A DNA stretch of 64,000 nucleotides, from the NCBI GenBank assembly GCA_964647825.1, contig CAZYJL010000003.1, forward strand, positions 62,001 through 126,000, read 5' to 3'. Of the stretch, positions 1 to 8,321 are shown in pieces. A model generated the notes under the pieces. The model saw only the letters and a program-made list of their open reading frames with translations, made no database searches and was not told the DNA's origin. How positions within the stretch are numbered: the stretch's first letter is position 1; each line of letters begins with the position of its first letter. This DNA is from VFKI01 sp964647825 (lineage in GTDB: Bacteria > Pseudomonadota > Gammaproteobacteria > DSM-16500). The translations under genes were made by a program, and so were the position numbers.

Positions 1-275
1 ATGCACGCAAAATTTATATTCAAACGAAAAATCATAGTGATCAACTGATTGAAATCACAGTCACTGACACAGGCCCAGGTTTTTCAAAAGATATTATTCA
101 TGAAGTTTTTAAACCTTTTTTTACAACAAAAGCACACGGTCGAGGCATGGGACTGGCTATCTGCCGCTCGATTATTGAGGCACATGGTGGCGAATTCATT
201 ATTCACCCAAACACGCACAATAACAGCTGGATCCGCTTCACACTGCCAAGGCAAGGAGACAACACATGTCAATGA
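1..275 (+). CDS. Sensor histidine kinase, C-terminal fragment (cut by window start)
   Basis: Only the end of the catalytic ATPase domain is present; the reading frame is open from base 3 to a TGA at 273-275. Visible ATP-binding boxes are the G1 motif DTGPGF, the F box (EVFKPFFTT) and the G2 motif GRGMGL followed by AICRSIIEAHGG, which is the HATPase_c order. The kinase would autophosphorylate on a His upstream of the window and pass phosphate to the regulator encoded next. Its stop codon lies inside the start of that regulator gene (10-base overlap), so the two are translationally coupled and form a two-component pair. The sensed signal cannot be read from this fragment. Confidence 0.88.
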   Translation, partial: ARKIYIQTKNHSDQLIEITVTDTGPGFSKDIIHEVFKPFFTTKAHGRGMGLAICRSIIEAHGGEFIIHPNTHNNSWIRFTLPRQGDNTCQ

Positions 276-895
276 ATCCAATCATTTATGTTGTAGACGA
301 CGATGAAGCCATGGTGGAATCACTCTCATGGATCATAGAATCCGTTGGGCTGAAAGTGAAAACCTATACTCGAGCGACGGATTTTCTCAATGAATACAAC
401 CCTGCACAACACGGCTGCCTCTTACTTGATGTGCGCATGCCTGGGATGAGTGGGCCTGAGCTGCAACTAAAACTGAATGCCCTCTCTGCTACCTTGCCAG
501 TCATTTTTATTAGTGGGCACGGCGATGTGCCACTTGCTGTCCGCGTGATGAAGGCTGGCGCTGTTGATTTTTTAACCAAGCCTTTTAATGATCAAGTGTT
601 ACTTGAAAGCATTAACAAAGCATTACGACTTGATCGTTCTTGGCGCGAAAAACAGTTAGAAAATGCCCGTGCAGAAGCTAAATTTGCGCTTTTATCCCCA
701 CGAGAAGTTCAAGTATTACAAGGCATTGTTGCAGGCAAGCAAAACAAAGTCATTTCAGCCGAGTTAGAAATTTCTTTGAAGACAGTAGAAGCGCATCGTG
801 CCAGCGTCATGAAAAAAATGAGTGTCAAATCAGTGCCAGAACTCGTCAAATTAGTCTTAACAAATGGCGTCCAAGAAACCGTGAGTGAGGAGTAA
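266..895 (+). CDS. FixJ/NarL-type response regulator
   Basis: A 209-aa two-domain regulator. The receiver domain (about residues 5-120) has the acidic cluster DDD at 11-13, phosphoacceptor Asp55 in LLLDVRMPGMSG, the conserved Ser/Thr position in FISGHG, and Lys in FLTKPF. The C-terminal LuxR-type helix-turn-helix (about 140-200) has LSPRE and KTVEAHRASVMKKM. Phosphorylation by the kinase encoded just upstream should control DNA binding. Length and the SGHGD and FLTKPF signatures place it with FixJ/TtrR-like regulators. The start ATG at 266 lies inside the kinase gene; a GGAG-like site precedes it. Targets are unknown; the next gene, a stress protein, is a possible but unproven one. Confidence 0.93.
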   Translation: MSMNPIIYVVDDDEAMVESLSWIIESVGLKVKTYTRATDFLNEYNPAQHGCLLLDVRMPGMSGPELQLKLNALSATLPVIFISGHGDVPLAVRVMKAGAVDFLTKPFNDQVLLESINKALRLDRSWREKQLENARAEAKFALLSPREVQVLQGIVAGKQNKVISAELEISLKTVEAHRASVMKKMSVKSVPELVKLVLTNGVQETVSEE

Positions 896-909
896 TCGCT
901 TAGGGACAA

Positions 910-929
910 ACCCTGATTTTGATCGGGGT
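910..929 (+). terminator. Possible weak hairpin after the regulator gene
   Basis: An 8-bp stem (ACCCTGAT paired with ATCGGGGT, including one G-T pair) with a TTTG loop lies 15 bases after the regulator stop. The T tract that follows is interrupted (CTTTAGGGGTTTT), so it is at best a weak terminator. The rest of the gap up to 1087 shows no recognised element. Confidence 0.3.
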
Positions 930-1087
930 CTTTAGGGGTTTTGCTCTTGGTTATTGCCAATTTCGACAAGCCATCGATAGTGAGATGATAAGTGTTCCTC
1001 CGCTGCAACATACGTAAGAATGCGTAGTCAGGGCAGGACAGACTGGCAAGAGGATCTTATTCTCAAAAAAGACTAGGGAGACATGTT

Positions 1088-1525
1088 ATGCCGGACGCTA
1101 AAAATATTTTACTTGTCACAAACTCGACATATGACGAAGAAATCAAACAAATTCAACAGGCTTTTGCGCGGGCCGGCGAGCAACAATCGATCAAAATTCG
1201 ATTACGGCTAGTACATGTCATCCCGGGATTACCCGCTTGTTATTTTAACATTCCCTCCATGGTACAACTTGCAGAACGCTATTATGGTGAAGCAACGCGT
1301 GTACTTGGCACCGTCGGTCAAGCGCTCAATGTACCCAAAAGCGATCAATGGCTCATCACTGGGAAACTTCGCTCTGAAGTACTCAGACTGGCGAATCAAC
1401 TGGAAACGCATTTTATTTTAGCCGGCAGCCAGTGTATTAAAGATCTTCATCCTTCTTTTCTAACTACTGGAAGAGTCTCCCGTCCAACACCTGTAAAAAG
1501 CATTAGCAGTCTAGCAAACGCTTAA
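1088..1525 (+). CDS. Universal stress protein (UspA) family
   Basis: A 145-aa single-domain protein, the usual length for UspA. It begins with a beta strand and loop typical of the fold (NILLVTNST), contains RLVHVIPGLP at the end of the second strand, and closes with FILAGSQ, where the family normally has a V-x-G-x-x-G segment. The canonical ATP-binding glycines of the G-2x-G-9x-G type are not obvious, so it may be of the non-nucleotide-binding UspA class. The cytoplasmic function is stress adaptation in general; no specific partner is visible. The ATG at 1088 has an AGGGAGA site 8 bases upstream. A strong terminator follows at 1557. Confidence 0.8.
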   Translation: MPDAKNILLVTNSTYDEEIKQIQQAFARAGEQQSIKIRLRLVHVIPGLPACYFNIPSMVQLAERYYGEATRVLGTVGQALNVPKSDQWLITGKLRSEVLRLANQLETHFILAGSQCIKDLHPSFLTTGRVSRPTPVKSISSLANA

Positions 1526-1556
1526 CCTGTCACCCTCCCTCGTCGCGATCCGGACA

Positions 1557-1592
1557 CCCATCTTCTGTAGATCAGAAGATGGGATTTTTTTT
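1557..1592 (+). terminator. Rho-independent terminator
   Basis: A perfect 11-bp stem, CCCATCTTCTG with CAGAAGATGGG, closes a 5-base loop (TAGAT) and is followed by A and eight T residues. It ends the stress-protein transcript and isolates it from pfp. Confidence 0.92.
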
Positions 1593-1644
1593 GTACCCAA
1601 TCTGGTAAGATTGACTTTTCTTGCTTGGTAGGTTCAACGTCGCT

Positions 1645-2910
1645 ATGCCAATTGCTAATGCACTATACGCTCAATCAGGTGGTGTTACCGCTGTCATTAA
1701 CGCCACAGCCTGTGGCGTAATTGAAACCGCACGTACTTATTCAGAACAAATTGGGCACGTATTCGCCGCACAAAATGGCATTATCGGTATTTTAAATGAA
1801 GAATTAATTGATACCAATCAAGAAACCCCCACTACAATTGCCGCATTAAGACACACACCATCTGCTGCATTTGGTTCTTGCCGCTACAAACTAGGCACCC
1901 TCGAAACTGACCGTGCACGCTACGAACGCTTACTTGCCGTTTTTGCAGCACACAATATCCAATATTTTTTTTATAATGGCGGCGGCGATTCTCAAGACAC
2001 CGCCTACAAAATCTCGCAAATTAGCCAAAAACTCGATTACCCCGTGACATGTATTGGCATTCCCAAAACTATCGATAATGATTTACCACTCACCGACGTC
2101 TCACCTGGCTTTGGCTCAACAGCAAAATATGTTGCAACGTCCATTCGAGAAGCAGGCCTCGATGTTGCTTCCATGGCCGCGACCTCTACCAAACTATTTA
2201 TTTTAGAAGTCATGGGCCGTCATACGGGTTGGATTGCAGCTGCCAGTGGTTTAGCGAATGAAAAAGATGGCGATGCACCCCATCTCATTTTATTTCCTGA
2301 AATACCCTTTTCACCCACGCATTTTTTACAGCAAGTAGCAAACTGCGTAAAAAAATATGGGCACTGCGCCATCGTTGCCTCCGAAGGTTTACGTAATAGC
2401 GATGGCTCTTTCATCAGCCAATCAGGCCTAACGGATGCTTTTGGTCATAAACAATTGGGGGGTGTTGCACCAATTTTAGCAAATTTAATTAAAGAAAAAT
2501 TAGGCTATAAATATCATTGGGCAATTGCCGATTATTTACAGCGTTCAGCACGGCATATCGCTTCACAAACGGATGTAGAGCAAGCTTATGCGCTTGGCGT
2601 GAAAGCCGTCGAATTTGCGCTTGCAAGAAAAAATGCAGTGATGCCGATTATTGTGAGAGAAAGCACACAACCCTATCGTTGGCATATTGCCGCAGCACCA
2701 CTCGAAAAAGTCGCAAACATTGAAATGAATTTACCGCGTGACTTCATCTCGCCGGATGGCTTTGGTATTACAGAAAAATGCCGCGCACACCTTGCGCCCT
2801 TTATTACCGGTGAAGCCTATCCGCCCTATAAAAATGGTTTGCCGGATTATGCTCGTCTAAAAAAAATGCTTGTCCCAAAAAAATTACATGTATTTTCATA
2901 CAACGATTAG
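1645..2910 (+). CDS. pfp: Pyrophosphate-dependent 6-phosphofructokinase
   Basis: This enzyme makes fructose 1,6-bisphosphate from fructose 6-phosphate using PPi, reversibly, in the cytoplasm. The 421-aa protein shows the PFK fold: an N-terminal QSGG loop, NGGGDS at about 111-116 and PKTIDND at 140-146, where Lys is typical of PPi-using enzymes. The Asp in the fourth position of GGGDS (Gly in ATP enzymes) is the PPi determinant; the third position is Gly instead of the more usual Asp. I chose ATG 1645 (MPIANALYAQSGG) over an upstream TTG at 1621 because family proteins begin close to this sequence; the RBS is weak in either case. No ATP-type pfkA is in the window. Confidence 0.93.
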   Translation: MPIANALYAQSGGVTAVINATACGVIETARTYSEQIGHVFAAQNGIIGILNEELIDTNQETPTTIAALRHTPSAAFGSCRYKLGTLETDRARYERLLAVFAAHNIQYFFYNGGGDSQDTAYKISQISQKLDYPVTCIGIPKTIDNDLPLTDVSPGFGSTAKYVATSIREAGLDVASMAATSTKLFILEVMGRHTGWIAAASGLANEKDGDAPHLILFPEIPFSPTHFLQQVANCVKKYGHCAIVASEGLRNSDGSFISQSGLTDAFGHKQLGGVAPILANLIKEKLGYKYHWAIADYLQRSARHIASQTDVEQAYALGVKAVEFALARKNAVMPIIVRESTQPYRWHIAAAPLEKVANIEMNLPRDFISPDGFGITEKCRAHLAPFITGEAYPPYKNGLPDYARLKKMLVPKKLHVFSYND

Positions 2911-2940
2911 CTTACTAATGTCATCCCTCAGGTATTACGT

Positions 2941-3435
2941 TTACTTATTCGACAGTATATTCTTATGCTCTAAATGATCTTGTGATACAGGGATAGTAGT
3001 CGTATGGAAAAATGTGACGGGTGAGGCAACAACAGAAGGTTGTGATGTGATAGCGCCAGCAATTGCCCGCTGTTTTCTCGCAGCACTATTCAAATCATCA
3101 ATATGATGATGATCAAACCCCAAACTTGCCAAGACCGTCAGAATGCTAGCATTCTGCAATGGCCGCCCCATACTATCGCGGTAAGCAATTCTCTTTTCGC
3201 CACTCACCTCTGAATAAATGACTTGCAGATCAAAGGTGGCTTCTTTACCCGCTTGTTGCAATTCAAAACGGACACACCCTGACTGAGGCGCTAATAACAT
3301 CGCACGAATTGCATGATTTAACTCATCCTGATCATGCACAATTTGCGTTGTCTTCGGTGCGTCTAAAAGGGATTCTGCAAGCGTGGTTGATGAAGAATCA
3401 TTCGGTTTTGCATGATTAATAACACGATTGCTCAT
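2941..3435 (-). CDS. Hypothetical protein, about 164 aa
   Basis: I do not recognise the family. The start ATG at 3435 has a good AGAGAGGGAT site; an upstream in-frame start at 3477 lacks one. No signal peptide or membrane segment is visible. The first 30 residues are polar and Ser/Thr/Asp rich, followed by a mixed alpha/beta-looking stretch (HAIRAMLLAPQSG, FELQQAGKEATF) and a His-rich DHHHIDDL. It stands alone, convergent with pfp and downstream of xthA by about 260 AT-rich bases that hold no obvious element. Coding support comes from the RBS and the absence of a competing frame. Confidence 0.6.
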   Translation of the reverse strand: MSNRVINHAKPNDSSSTTLAESLLDAPKTTQIVHDQDELNHAIRAMLLAPQSGCVRFELQQAGKEATFDLQVIYSEVSGEKRIAYRDSMGRPLQNASILTVLASLGFDHHHIDDLNSAARKQRAIAGAITSQPSVVASPVTFFHTTTIPVSQDHLEHKNILSNK

Positions 3436-3694
3436 ATCCCTCTCTCTTTTTATCCTATCAAAAAACAACCTAAGCACGAGGTTTGCCTATAACGACTCTT
3501 AGAAAATTATCCCATATTCTACAAAAAATAACTTAAAAAAATCTTAACAAAAATAATTTCCATTCAGCAAAACCCACTTATATAGAATTCCCCTTGATTT
3601 TAAAGATTTTTTTAAACATATTCCCGACAAAGCGATTCTCTCGAATGAATTCTTATGCTTTTTTTTTGCAGATCACCCTATGCATGCAGGATTC

Positions 3695-4468
3695 TCATAA
3701 ATTGACATCATACTCGACTAATAAAGGCGCATGATCAGAGAACAATGGGGTCGGAAAAATCCGTACGGCTGTCACACGTCCTGCAAGATCGGGGGTAATC
3801 ACTTGATAATCAATGCGCCAACCAACATTATTCGCGCGAGCCTGTCCGCGATGCGACCACCATGTATACTGCTCCGGCTGCGAATTTTTCACACGGAAGG
3901 CATCGACAAAACCCAAGTGATCAAATAAATGATCCATCCACGCACGCTCTTCAGGCAAAAAACCCGAATTCTTTTGATTACTACGCCAATTCTTCAGATC
4001 AATTTGTCGATGCGCAATATTCCAATCACCACAAATAATCAACGAGTCACGCGCGACTCGCGGCGCTAAATGCGCCTGATAACGCGCTAAAAAATCATAT
4101 TTTATCGCTTGTCGCGCTTCACCTGATGTGCCAGATGGCATATACAATGACGCGATATTCAGTTTACCAAAATCTAATTCGATATAACGACCTTCACTAT
4201 CCGCTTCCATCCAGCCCAAACCAGTGATGACATTTTTAGGCACATAGCGCGTATAAATACCAACACCGCTGTACCCTTTCTTTTCTGCATAATGAAAATA
4301 ACCGGTATAACCTGAGGGCTGAAAAATCGTATCGGTCAAATCCGCTTCTTGCGCTTTTAATTCTTGCAAACACACAACATCCGCGTTTTGTGTTTGCAAC
4401 CACTCAAAAAATCCTTTTCGCGCTGCCGAACGAATACCATTTAAATTAAAGGAAATTACACGTAACAT
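3695..4468 (-). CDS. xthA: Exodeoxyribonuclease III (AP endonuclease)
   Basis: A base-excision repair nuclease that cuts at abasic sites and degrades 3' ends of duplex DNA. The 257-aa protein matches the exonuclease III/APE1 family in length and motifs: SFNLNGIRSA at the N terminus, LQELKAQ with the metal-binding Glu, YMPSG, GDWNIAH with the catalytic Asp and Asn, and the C-terminal SDHAPLL with the catalytic Asp-His. The region WWSHRGQARANNVGWRIDY is also typical of the xth branch. It is followed 21 bases upstream (in its own orientation) by the asmA-like gene and may share its transcript. Confidence 0.95.
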   Translation of the reverse strand: MLRVISFNLNGIRSAARKGFFEWLQTQNADVVCLQELKAQEADLTDTIFQPSGYTGYFHYAEKKGYSGVGIYTRYVPKNVITGLGWMEADSEGRYIELDFGKLNIASLYMPSGTSGEARQAIKYDFLARYQAHLAPRVARDSLIICGDWNIAHRQIDLKNWRSNQKNSGFLPEERAWMDHLFDHLGFVDAFRVKNSQPEQYTWWSHRGQARANNVGWRIDYQVITPDLAGRVTAVRIFPTPLFSDHAPLLVEYDVNL

Positions 4469-4489
4469 AAAAATTTATTAACTCAATTA

Positions 4490-6415
4490 TTATCTATTCA
4501 GAAATTGCTTCAGCAAATCGCCTGCTTTTTCATTCACTTTATCCGTCACGGCTTTTTGCAATTCTTTCTGTGCAAACGCTGCAGCAATAGCCGCAGCATC
4601 CAAATGCGGCACAGGATGCGAGAGATTTCCCGTAATTTGCACTGCCAATGGAATGCCATATAAATTACGCAAATTGTCATGGTCATTTGCATTGGTTTTC
4701 TTAATTTCTAGATTTAAGGCCAAATTAATTTTCTGCGCCACAAGATCAATATCCCCACCACCCGATGCTGCTAATTTCGGTCCATCTAATTGCAAATCAT
4801 GACTTGTCATCACACCATGATGAATCAAGAAACTACCGCGCAATAAACCAAATGGTGTGCGGTTTGCCTCATCACCGGTCGGTGCCGGCGGTGCCGATTG
4901 ACGCTTCGCTAGTGCATAGGCACTGTCTAGCATATGGTAAAGATTCAATCCGCTAATCGCACCATTTGTCAAACTAAACTGCGCTGTACCATTTAATTGA
5001 GGCGTGATCTCGGCTGGTGTGACGCCCGATGTGGCAACTAACAGTGAAATATTGCCCGTACCTGTCACCGTCATATCACCGTGTGCTGCACCTAAATCTT
5101 GCAATAATGGCTGCACTTGCACACCACTCAAGGTCAATTTCAAACTGGTTTGTGGCACGGCTGTTGCCAAACGCACGCGCGCTTCTGCCACTGCATCGCC
5201 TTGATAAAATTTTGCCTCCACTGGCAAAAGATCAAGGATACCTTCATGTAAACGAAAGGTTGCTTGCACATCTGTCATCAACAATTGCGCAACCCGAAGC
5301 GCATCTGCTTGCCACTTTCCTTCTGCTGTCACGCCAAGCAATGCATTGCCTTTTAAGGAAAAATCAATTCGCCCGCGTACATTTTTCCCCATTTGTAAGG
5401 GTTGTGCATTTACCCCCGCACTTGATAATACTTTTTGCAAATTAAATGGTTGAAATACGATAAAACCGGTTGCCGCCAACGGTACTTGCATCTGACTGAC
5501 GTGCACTTCACCCGTAAATGGCGCACCCGCCAATTGCCCTGTTAATTTATCAACTGTTAACGTATCGTGCAGCCCATCCACTGCCACTCGCGTCGTGACA
5601 TCCAGCGTGGCATCACCGCCTTTGCGCATCACTGTTCCGACAACATGCAGCGTATCCAATAAGACGGTTTGCGCAGCGCCATTCCATTTCACCTGCGTTT
5701 TTAACTGCAAATGCCCTTGCTGACGTTGTGGTGATAACGCGTAATCCATTGCCAACGTCAAAGGAAACGGTTCATTTCGTTGCCGCATGTCGCCGACATG
5801 CATCTCAATAGCAGAGAACTGAATCGTTTGTTTCTTTACCTCATCACGATAAATTAAACGCCCATCACGTACTTGCATACCAGCCATCGCAAAAAAGAAT
5901 GGTGCACGTGTTGCAGTTGTTTTTTGAGAGTAAATGGCTGTTTTTTTCGTCGAGTTAGAAGAAACTGTAGCAGGCGAGGTGGAAGCATGAGACGGAGACG
6001 GCAAAGCAGCAGAGGGCTGCAGCAAAGACCAATTCGTCTGGCCCGCTGCATTCTTCTGCAAACTCACTGTCATGCCTTGTAAAATAATATCACCGGTTTC
6101 AATATGGCCATAAAATAAAGGAAAAACGCGTACGCCTAATTTTGCATGTTGTATTTCGACAATATAACGACCAGAAAACCCAGCAGGATTGGACAAGGCT
6201 AAATGACCAGCACTGACCCCTAAAACAGGAAAGAAAGTCCACGACAATTGACCATCCATCACCAACGTCTGGCCGGTTAACGCTTTGACTTTACTAATGA
6301 TCATCGGCTTCAATTGCTCAGGTTTGACAAACACCACTAGCAACGTGATCGCAATGGCAACCAAAACGACAAGAAGAAGGAAAAATTGAATCAAACGCTT
6401 CAGAAATCTGTTCAT
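4490..6415 (-). CDS. AsmA family inner-membrane protein
   Basis: A 641-aa protein with one N-terminal membrane anchor (about residues 8-30, LIQFFLLLVVLVAIAITLLVVF) reported here only by position and a long periplasmic part. The segment after the anchor, VKALTGQTLVMDGQLSWTFFPVLGV, shows the AsmA N-terminal pattern (described by its short pieces LTGQTLVMDG and LSWTFFPVLG), and the C-terminal third has the family's GDIDLVAQKINLALNL-like repeats. AsmA-like proteins belong to the bridge-like lipid transfer group and act in phospholipid traffic to the outer membrane. A low-complexity Ser/Thr/Ala linker lies near 140-165. It precedes xthA, with tRNA-Gly upstream. Confidence 0.85.
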   Translation of the reverse strand: MNRFLKRLIQFFLLLVVLVAIAITLLVVFVKPEQLKPMIISKVKALTGQTLVMDGQLSWTFFPVLGVSAGHLALSNPAGFSGRYIVEIQHAKLGVRVFPLFYGHIETGDIILQGMTVSLQKNAAGQTNWSLLQPSAALPSPSHASTSPATVSSNSTKKTAIYSQKTTATRAPFFFAMAGMQVRDGRLIYRDEVKKQTIQFSAIEMHVGDMRQRNEPFPLTLAMDYALSPQRQQGHLQLKTQVKWNGAAQTVLLDTLHVVGTVMRKGGDATLDVTTRVAVDGLHDTLTVDKLTGQLAGAPFTGEVHVSQMQVPLAATGFIVFQPFNLQKVLSSAGVNAQPLQMGKNVRGRIDFSLKGNALLGVTAEGKWQADALRVAQLLMTDVQATFRLHEGILDLLPVEAKFYQGDAVAEARVRLATAVPQTSLKLTLSGVQVQPLLQDLGAAHGDMTVTGTGNISLLVATSGVTPAEITPQLNGTAQFSLTNGAISGLNLYHMLDSAYALAKRQSAPPAPTGDEANRTPFGLLRGSFLIHHGVMTSHDLQLDGPKLAASGGGDIDLVAQKINLALNLEIKKTNANDHDNLRNLYGIPLAVQITGNLSHPVPHLDAAAIAAAFAQKELQKAVTDKVNEKAGDLLKQFLNR

Positions 6416-6451
6416 GCGTACCTGCCAGATTTAGCTGTCAATAGAAACAAA

Positions 6452-6525
6452 TGGAGCGGGTGATGGGAATCGAACCCACGCCAAGAGCTTGGGAAGCTCC
6501 TATTCTACCATTGAACTACACCCGC
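6452..6525 (-). tRNA. tRNA-Gly, anticodon CCC
   Basis: Read on the minus strand, it has a 7-bp acceptor stem (GCGGGTG with CACCCGC), a D arm with GTTCAATGGTAGAAT, an anticodon loop TTCCCAA (anticodon CCC), a T arm GTGGGTTCGATTCCCAT and an encoded CCA end; 74 nt including CCA. The layout matches the glyU type of gammaproteobacteria. Confidence 0.95.
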
Positions 6526-6846
6526 ACGAAGATGCTGAGTATATGCAAATTCTATCAAGGGTCAACTATTGGTTAATTTCTTATTCAACTCTATTTCCGC
6601 TGTTTTATCCCAACTTCCTCCACTTGCCCCAACTAATTTCAGCTGCTATTGTCTCTCGCAATGCGATTGAAATCTTTTTACTCAGTCAACCTCTATCCCT
6701 AACAATAATTCATTATACAAATATAGGAATATCATCCATGCGCTCAACCAGTTCACCCTCCATTTCACGACAATCAAAATGAACAAATGCGTATCATCAA
6801 GTTATCATTTATGCATTTAAACTTTTACTAACAAGAGGAAATGATT
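6526..6846. other. AT-rich intergenic region between tRNA-Gly and the GDSL gene
   Basis: About 320 bases without a supported gene. It must hold the promoter of tRNA-Gly (minus) and that of the esterase (plus). Several TATA-like hexamers are present (for example TATACA near 6714) but none has a convincing -35 partner at the right spacing. An open frame spanning 6489-6782 overlaps the tRNA and has no RBS. Confidence 0.5.
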
Positions 6847-7977
6847 ATGTCTTTTACATTAAAAAAAATAACAGCAGCACTTGTAACCTTTCTTGCTGCC
6901 ACTTCGATTTACGCTGCTCCACATATTGTGGTCTTTGGTGACAGCCTCTCTGATGCCGGCATGAATCAACCGCAACAAGACAGTGGTAACAATACATGGG
7001 TTCCCTCTGAAGGACGTATCGGTACACCAATTACGAGTTTAGATAACACAACGCAAACACATCCATTATGGTCTAATTGGTTTGTTGCTAAAAAAATACC
7101 GGGCGAAACACTCATTCCTTGGCGTGTTGCCAATGCACAACATCTTGATCCCGCCACACATAGCATTTCTTATGCATTTGCCTCAGCTGAATCCGGCGCG
7201 CATTATTTAAACGATCTCGATCAAAGTACCACACCACAAAATGTCGATGCAGCATGCGCCATGCCAGGCGTCATTGCAGATAAACAATTAGCGTGCGTGC
7301 CCGGCGTATTAAAACAAATTGATTTATATTTAGCCGCCGTACCCCATCCTGCCGCCGATACCACTTTTATTATTTGGGCAGGTGGTAACGATATTTTTAA
7401 CAATATCAGCCGATTAATTGATTTAATCCCAAAAAAGAAAACGGCAAATGCGCCCGATTCTGCCTTCAATACAACACTCACCGCCGCTCTCACCACAACG
7501 CCTGCACCAAAATTTCATGCAAAATTTCCTGCGATTTCTTTCCCACTATTAAACTTATTACGTGCTAAAGATCGCTTAATTAGCGCAGGCGTCAGCCCTG
7601 AAAAAATTTACTTTATTAATATGCCTGATCTTGCCAAGGCACCTGCAGGTGTCCGCCTTGCTAAAGGCAACAAAGTGATTACCGGTATTATTCATGGATT
7701 AACTATCACTTTTAATACGGGTCTTGAGCAAATATTAGTACACAACCCTTTTAACAAACATAACCTTCCAAGCTCCCATATTATTTCAGCGTACGCAATG
7801 CTCGATGAAATTTTTACTGACCCTGATTATTTTGGCGTCACACATCTTTCTAACAATTGTGTGAAAGACGGCAAAACGCCACTTTGCAACGGTTATGTTT
7901 TTTATGATGGCAAACACCCAACGGTTCCCACAGGTAAAGTGATGGCCAAATGGGTTGATTCAGCAATAACCAATTAA
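6847..7977 (+). CDS. Secreted GDSL lipase/esterase
   Basis: A 376-aa exported hydrolase. Residues 1-23 form a signal peptide (KK, hydrophobic core, IYAAP cleavage region). Block I is VFGDSLSDAGMN with nucleophile Ser33; block III is WAGGNDIF; block V is YDGKHPT with the catalytic Asp-x-x-His. It should cleave acyl esters (lipid or phospholipid) outside the cytoplasm and resembles GDSL phospholipase/acyltransferases of intracellular gammaproteobacteria (family knowledge). The nearby type II secretion genes offer a plausible export route (inference). ATG 6847 is preferred over 6841 because the AAGAGGAA site then sits at about 8 bases. Confidence 0.88.
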   Translation: MSFTLKKITAALVTFLAATSIYAAPHIVVFGDSLSDAGMNQPQQDSGNNTWVPSEGRIGTPITSLDNTTQTHPLWSNWFVAKKIPGETLIPWRVANAQHLDPATHSISYAFASAESGAHYLNDLDQSTTPQNVDAACAMPGVIADKQLACVPGVLKQIDLYLAAVPHPAADTTFIIWAGGNDIFNNISRLIDLIPKKKTANAPDSAFNTTLTAALTTTPAPKFHAKFPAISFPLLNLLRAKDRLISAGVSPEKIYFINMPDLAKAPAGVRLAKGNKVITGIIHGLTITFNTGLEQILVHNPFNKHNLPSSHIISAYAMLDEIFTDPDYFGVTHLSNNCVKDGKTPLCNGYVFYDGKHPTVPTGKVMAKWVDSAITN

Positions 7978-8006
7978 AAAACCAATAAACAAAAAGAAAA
8001 ATTGCC

Positions 8007-8321
8007 ATGTATGCTATTTATTTTTACGTCCCAATAGAACACGCTGATACTGTAAAAGACGCACTTTTTGCAGCGGGTGCTGGCACAATCGGACAGTATG
8101 CGCGGTGTGCATGGCAAACGCTGGGTGAAGGGGAATTTATGCCTCTCACCCATGCCTCTCCTTTTATTGGCGAACCGCATCAAGTTACTAAAGTCCCTGA
8201 ATTAAAAATCGAAATGGTGTGTGATGAAGCGCATATTCTCGATGCAGTCAATGCACTCAAAAAATCACATCCCTATGAAACGCCCGCCTTTCACATCATT
8301 AAATTAGAAAAATTCACGTGA
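8007..8321 (+). CDS. YqfO-type NIF3-associated domain protein
   Basis: A 104-aa stand-alone protein matching the CutA-like domain found inserted in Nif3/YqfO proteins. Typical signatures are FYVPIEHADTVKDALF at the start, GAGTIGQYARCAWQT, and SHPYETPAF near the end. The biochemical role of this small family is not established; the fold is a ferredoxin-like, CutA-type trimer. Its stop overlaps the GTG start of sbcB (the GTG of sbcB lies at 8318), so the two genes are translationally coupled. No cysteine or metal site beyond the single Cys pair is conserved enough to assign a ligand. Confidence 0.85.
   Translation: MYAIYFYVPIEHADTVKDALFAAGAGTIGQYARCAWQTLGEGEFMPLTHASPFIGEPHQVTKVPELKIEMVCDEAHILDAVNALKKSHPYETPAFHIIKLEKFT

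Noticed and set aside
6489..6782. Plus-strand open frame of 97 codons
   Set aside because: It begins inside tRNA-Gly and has no RBS; the product is low-complexity hydrophobic.
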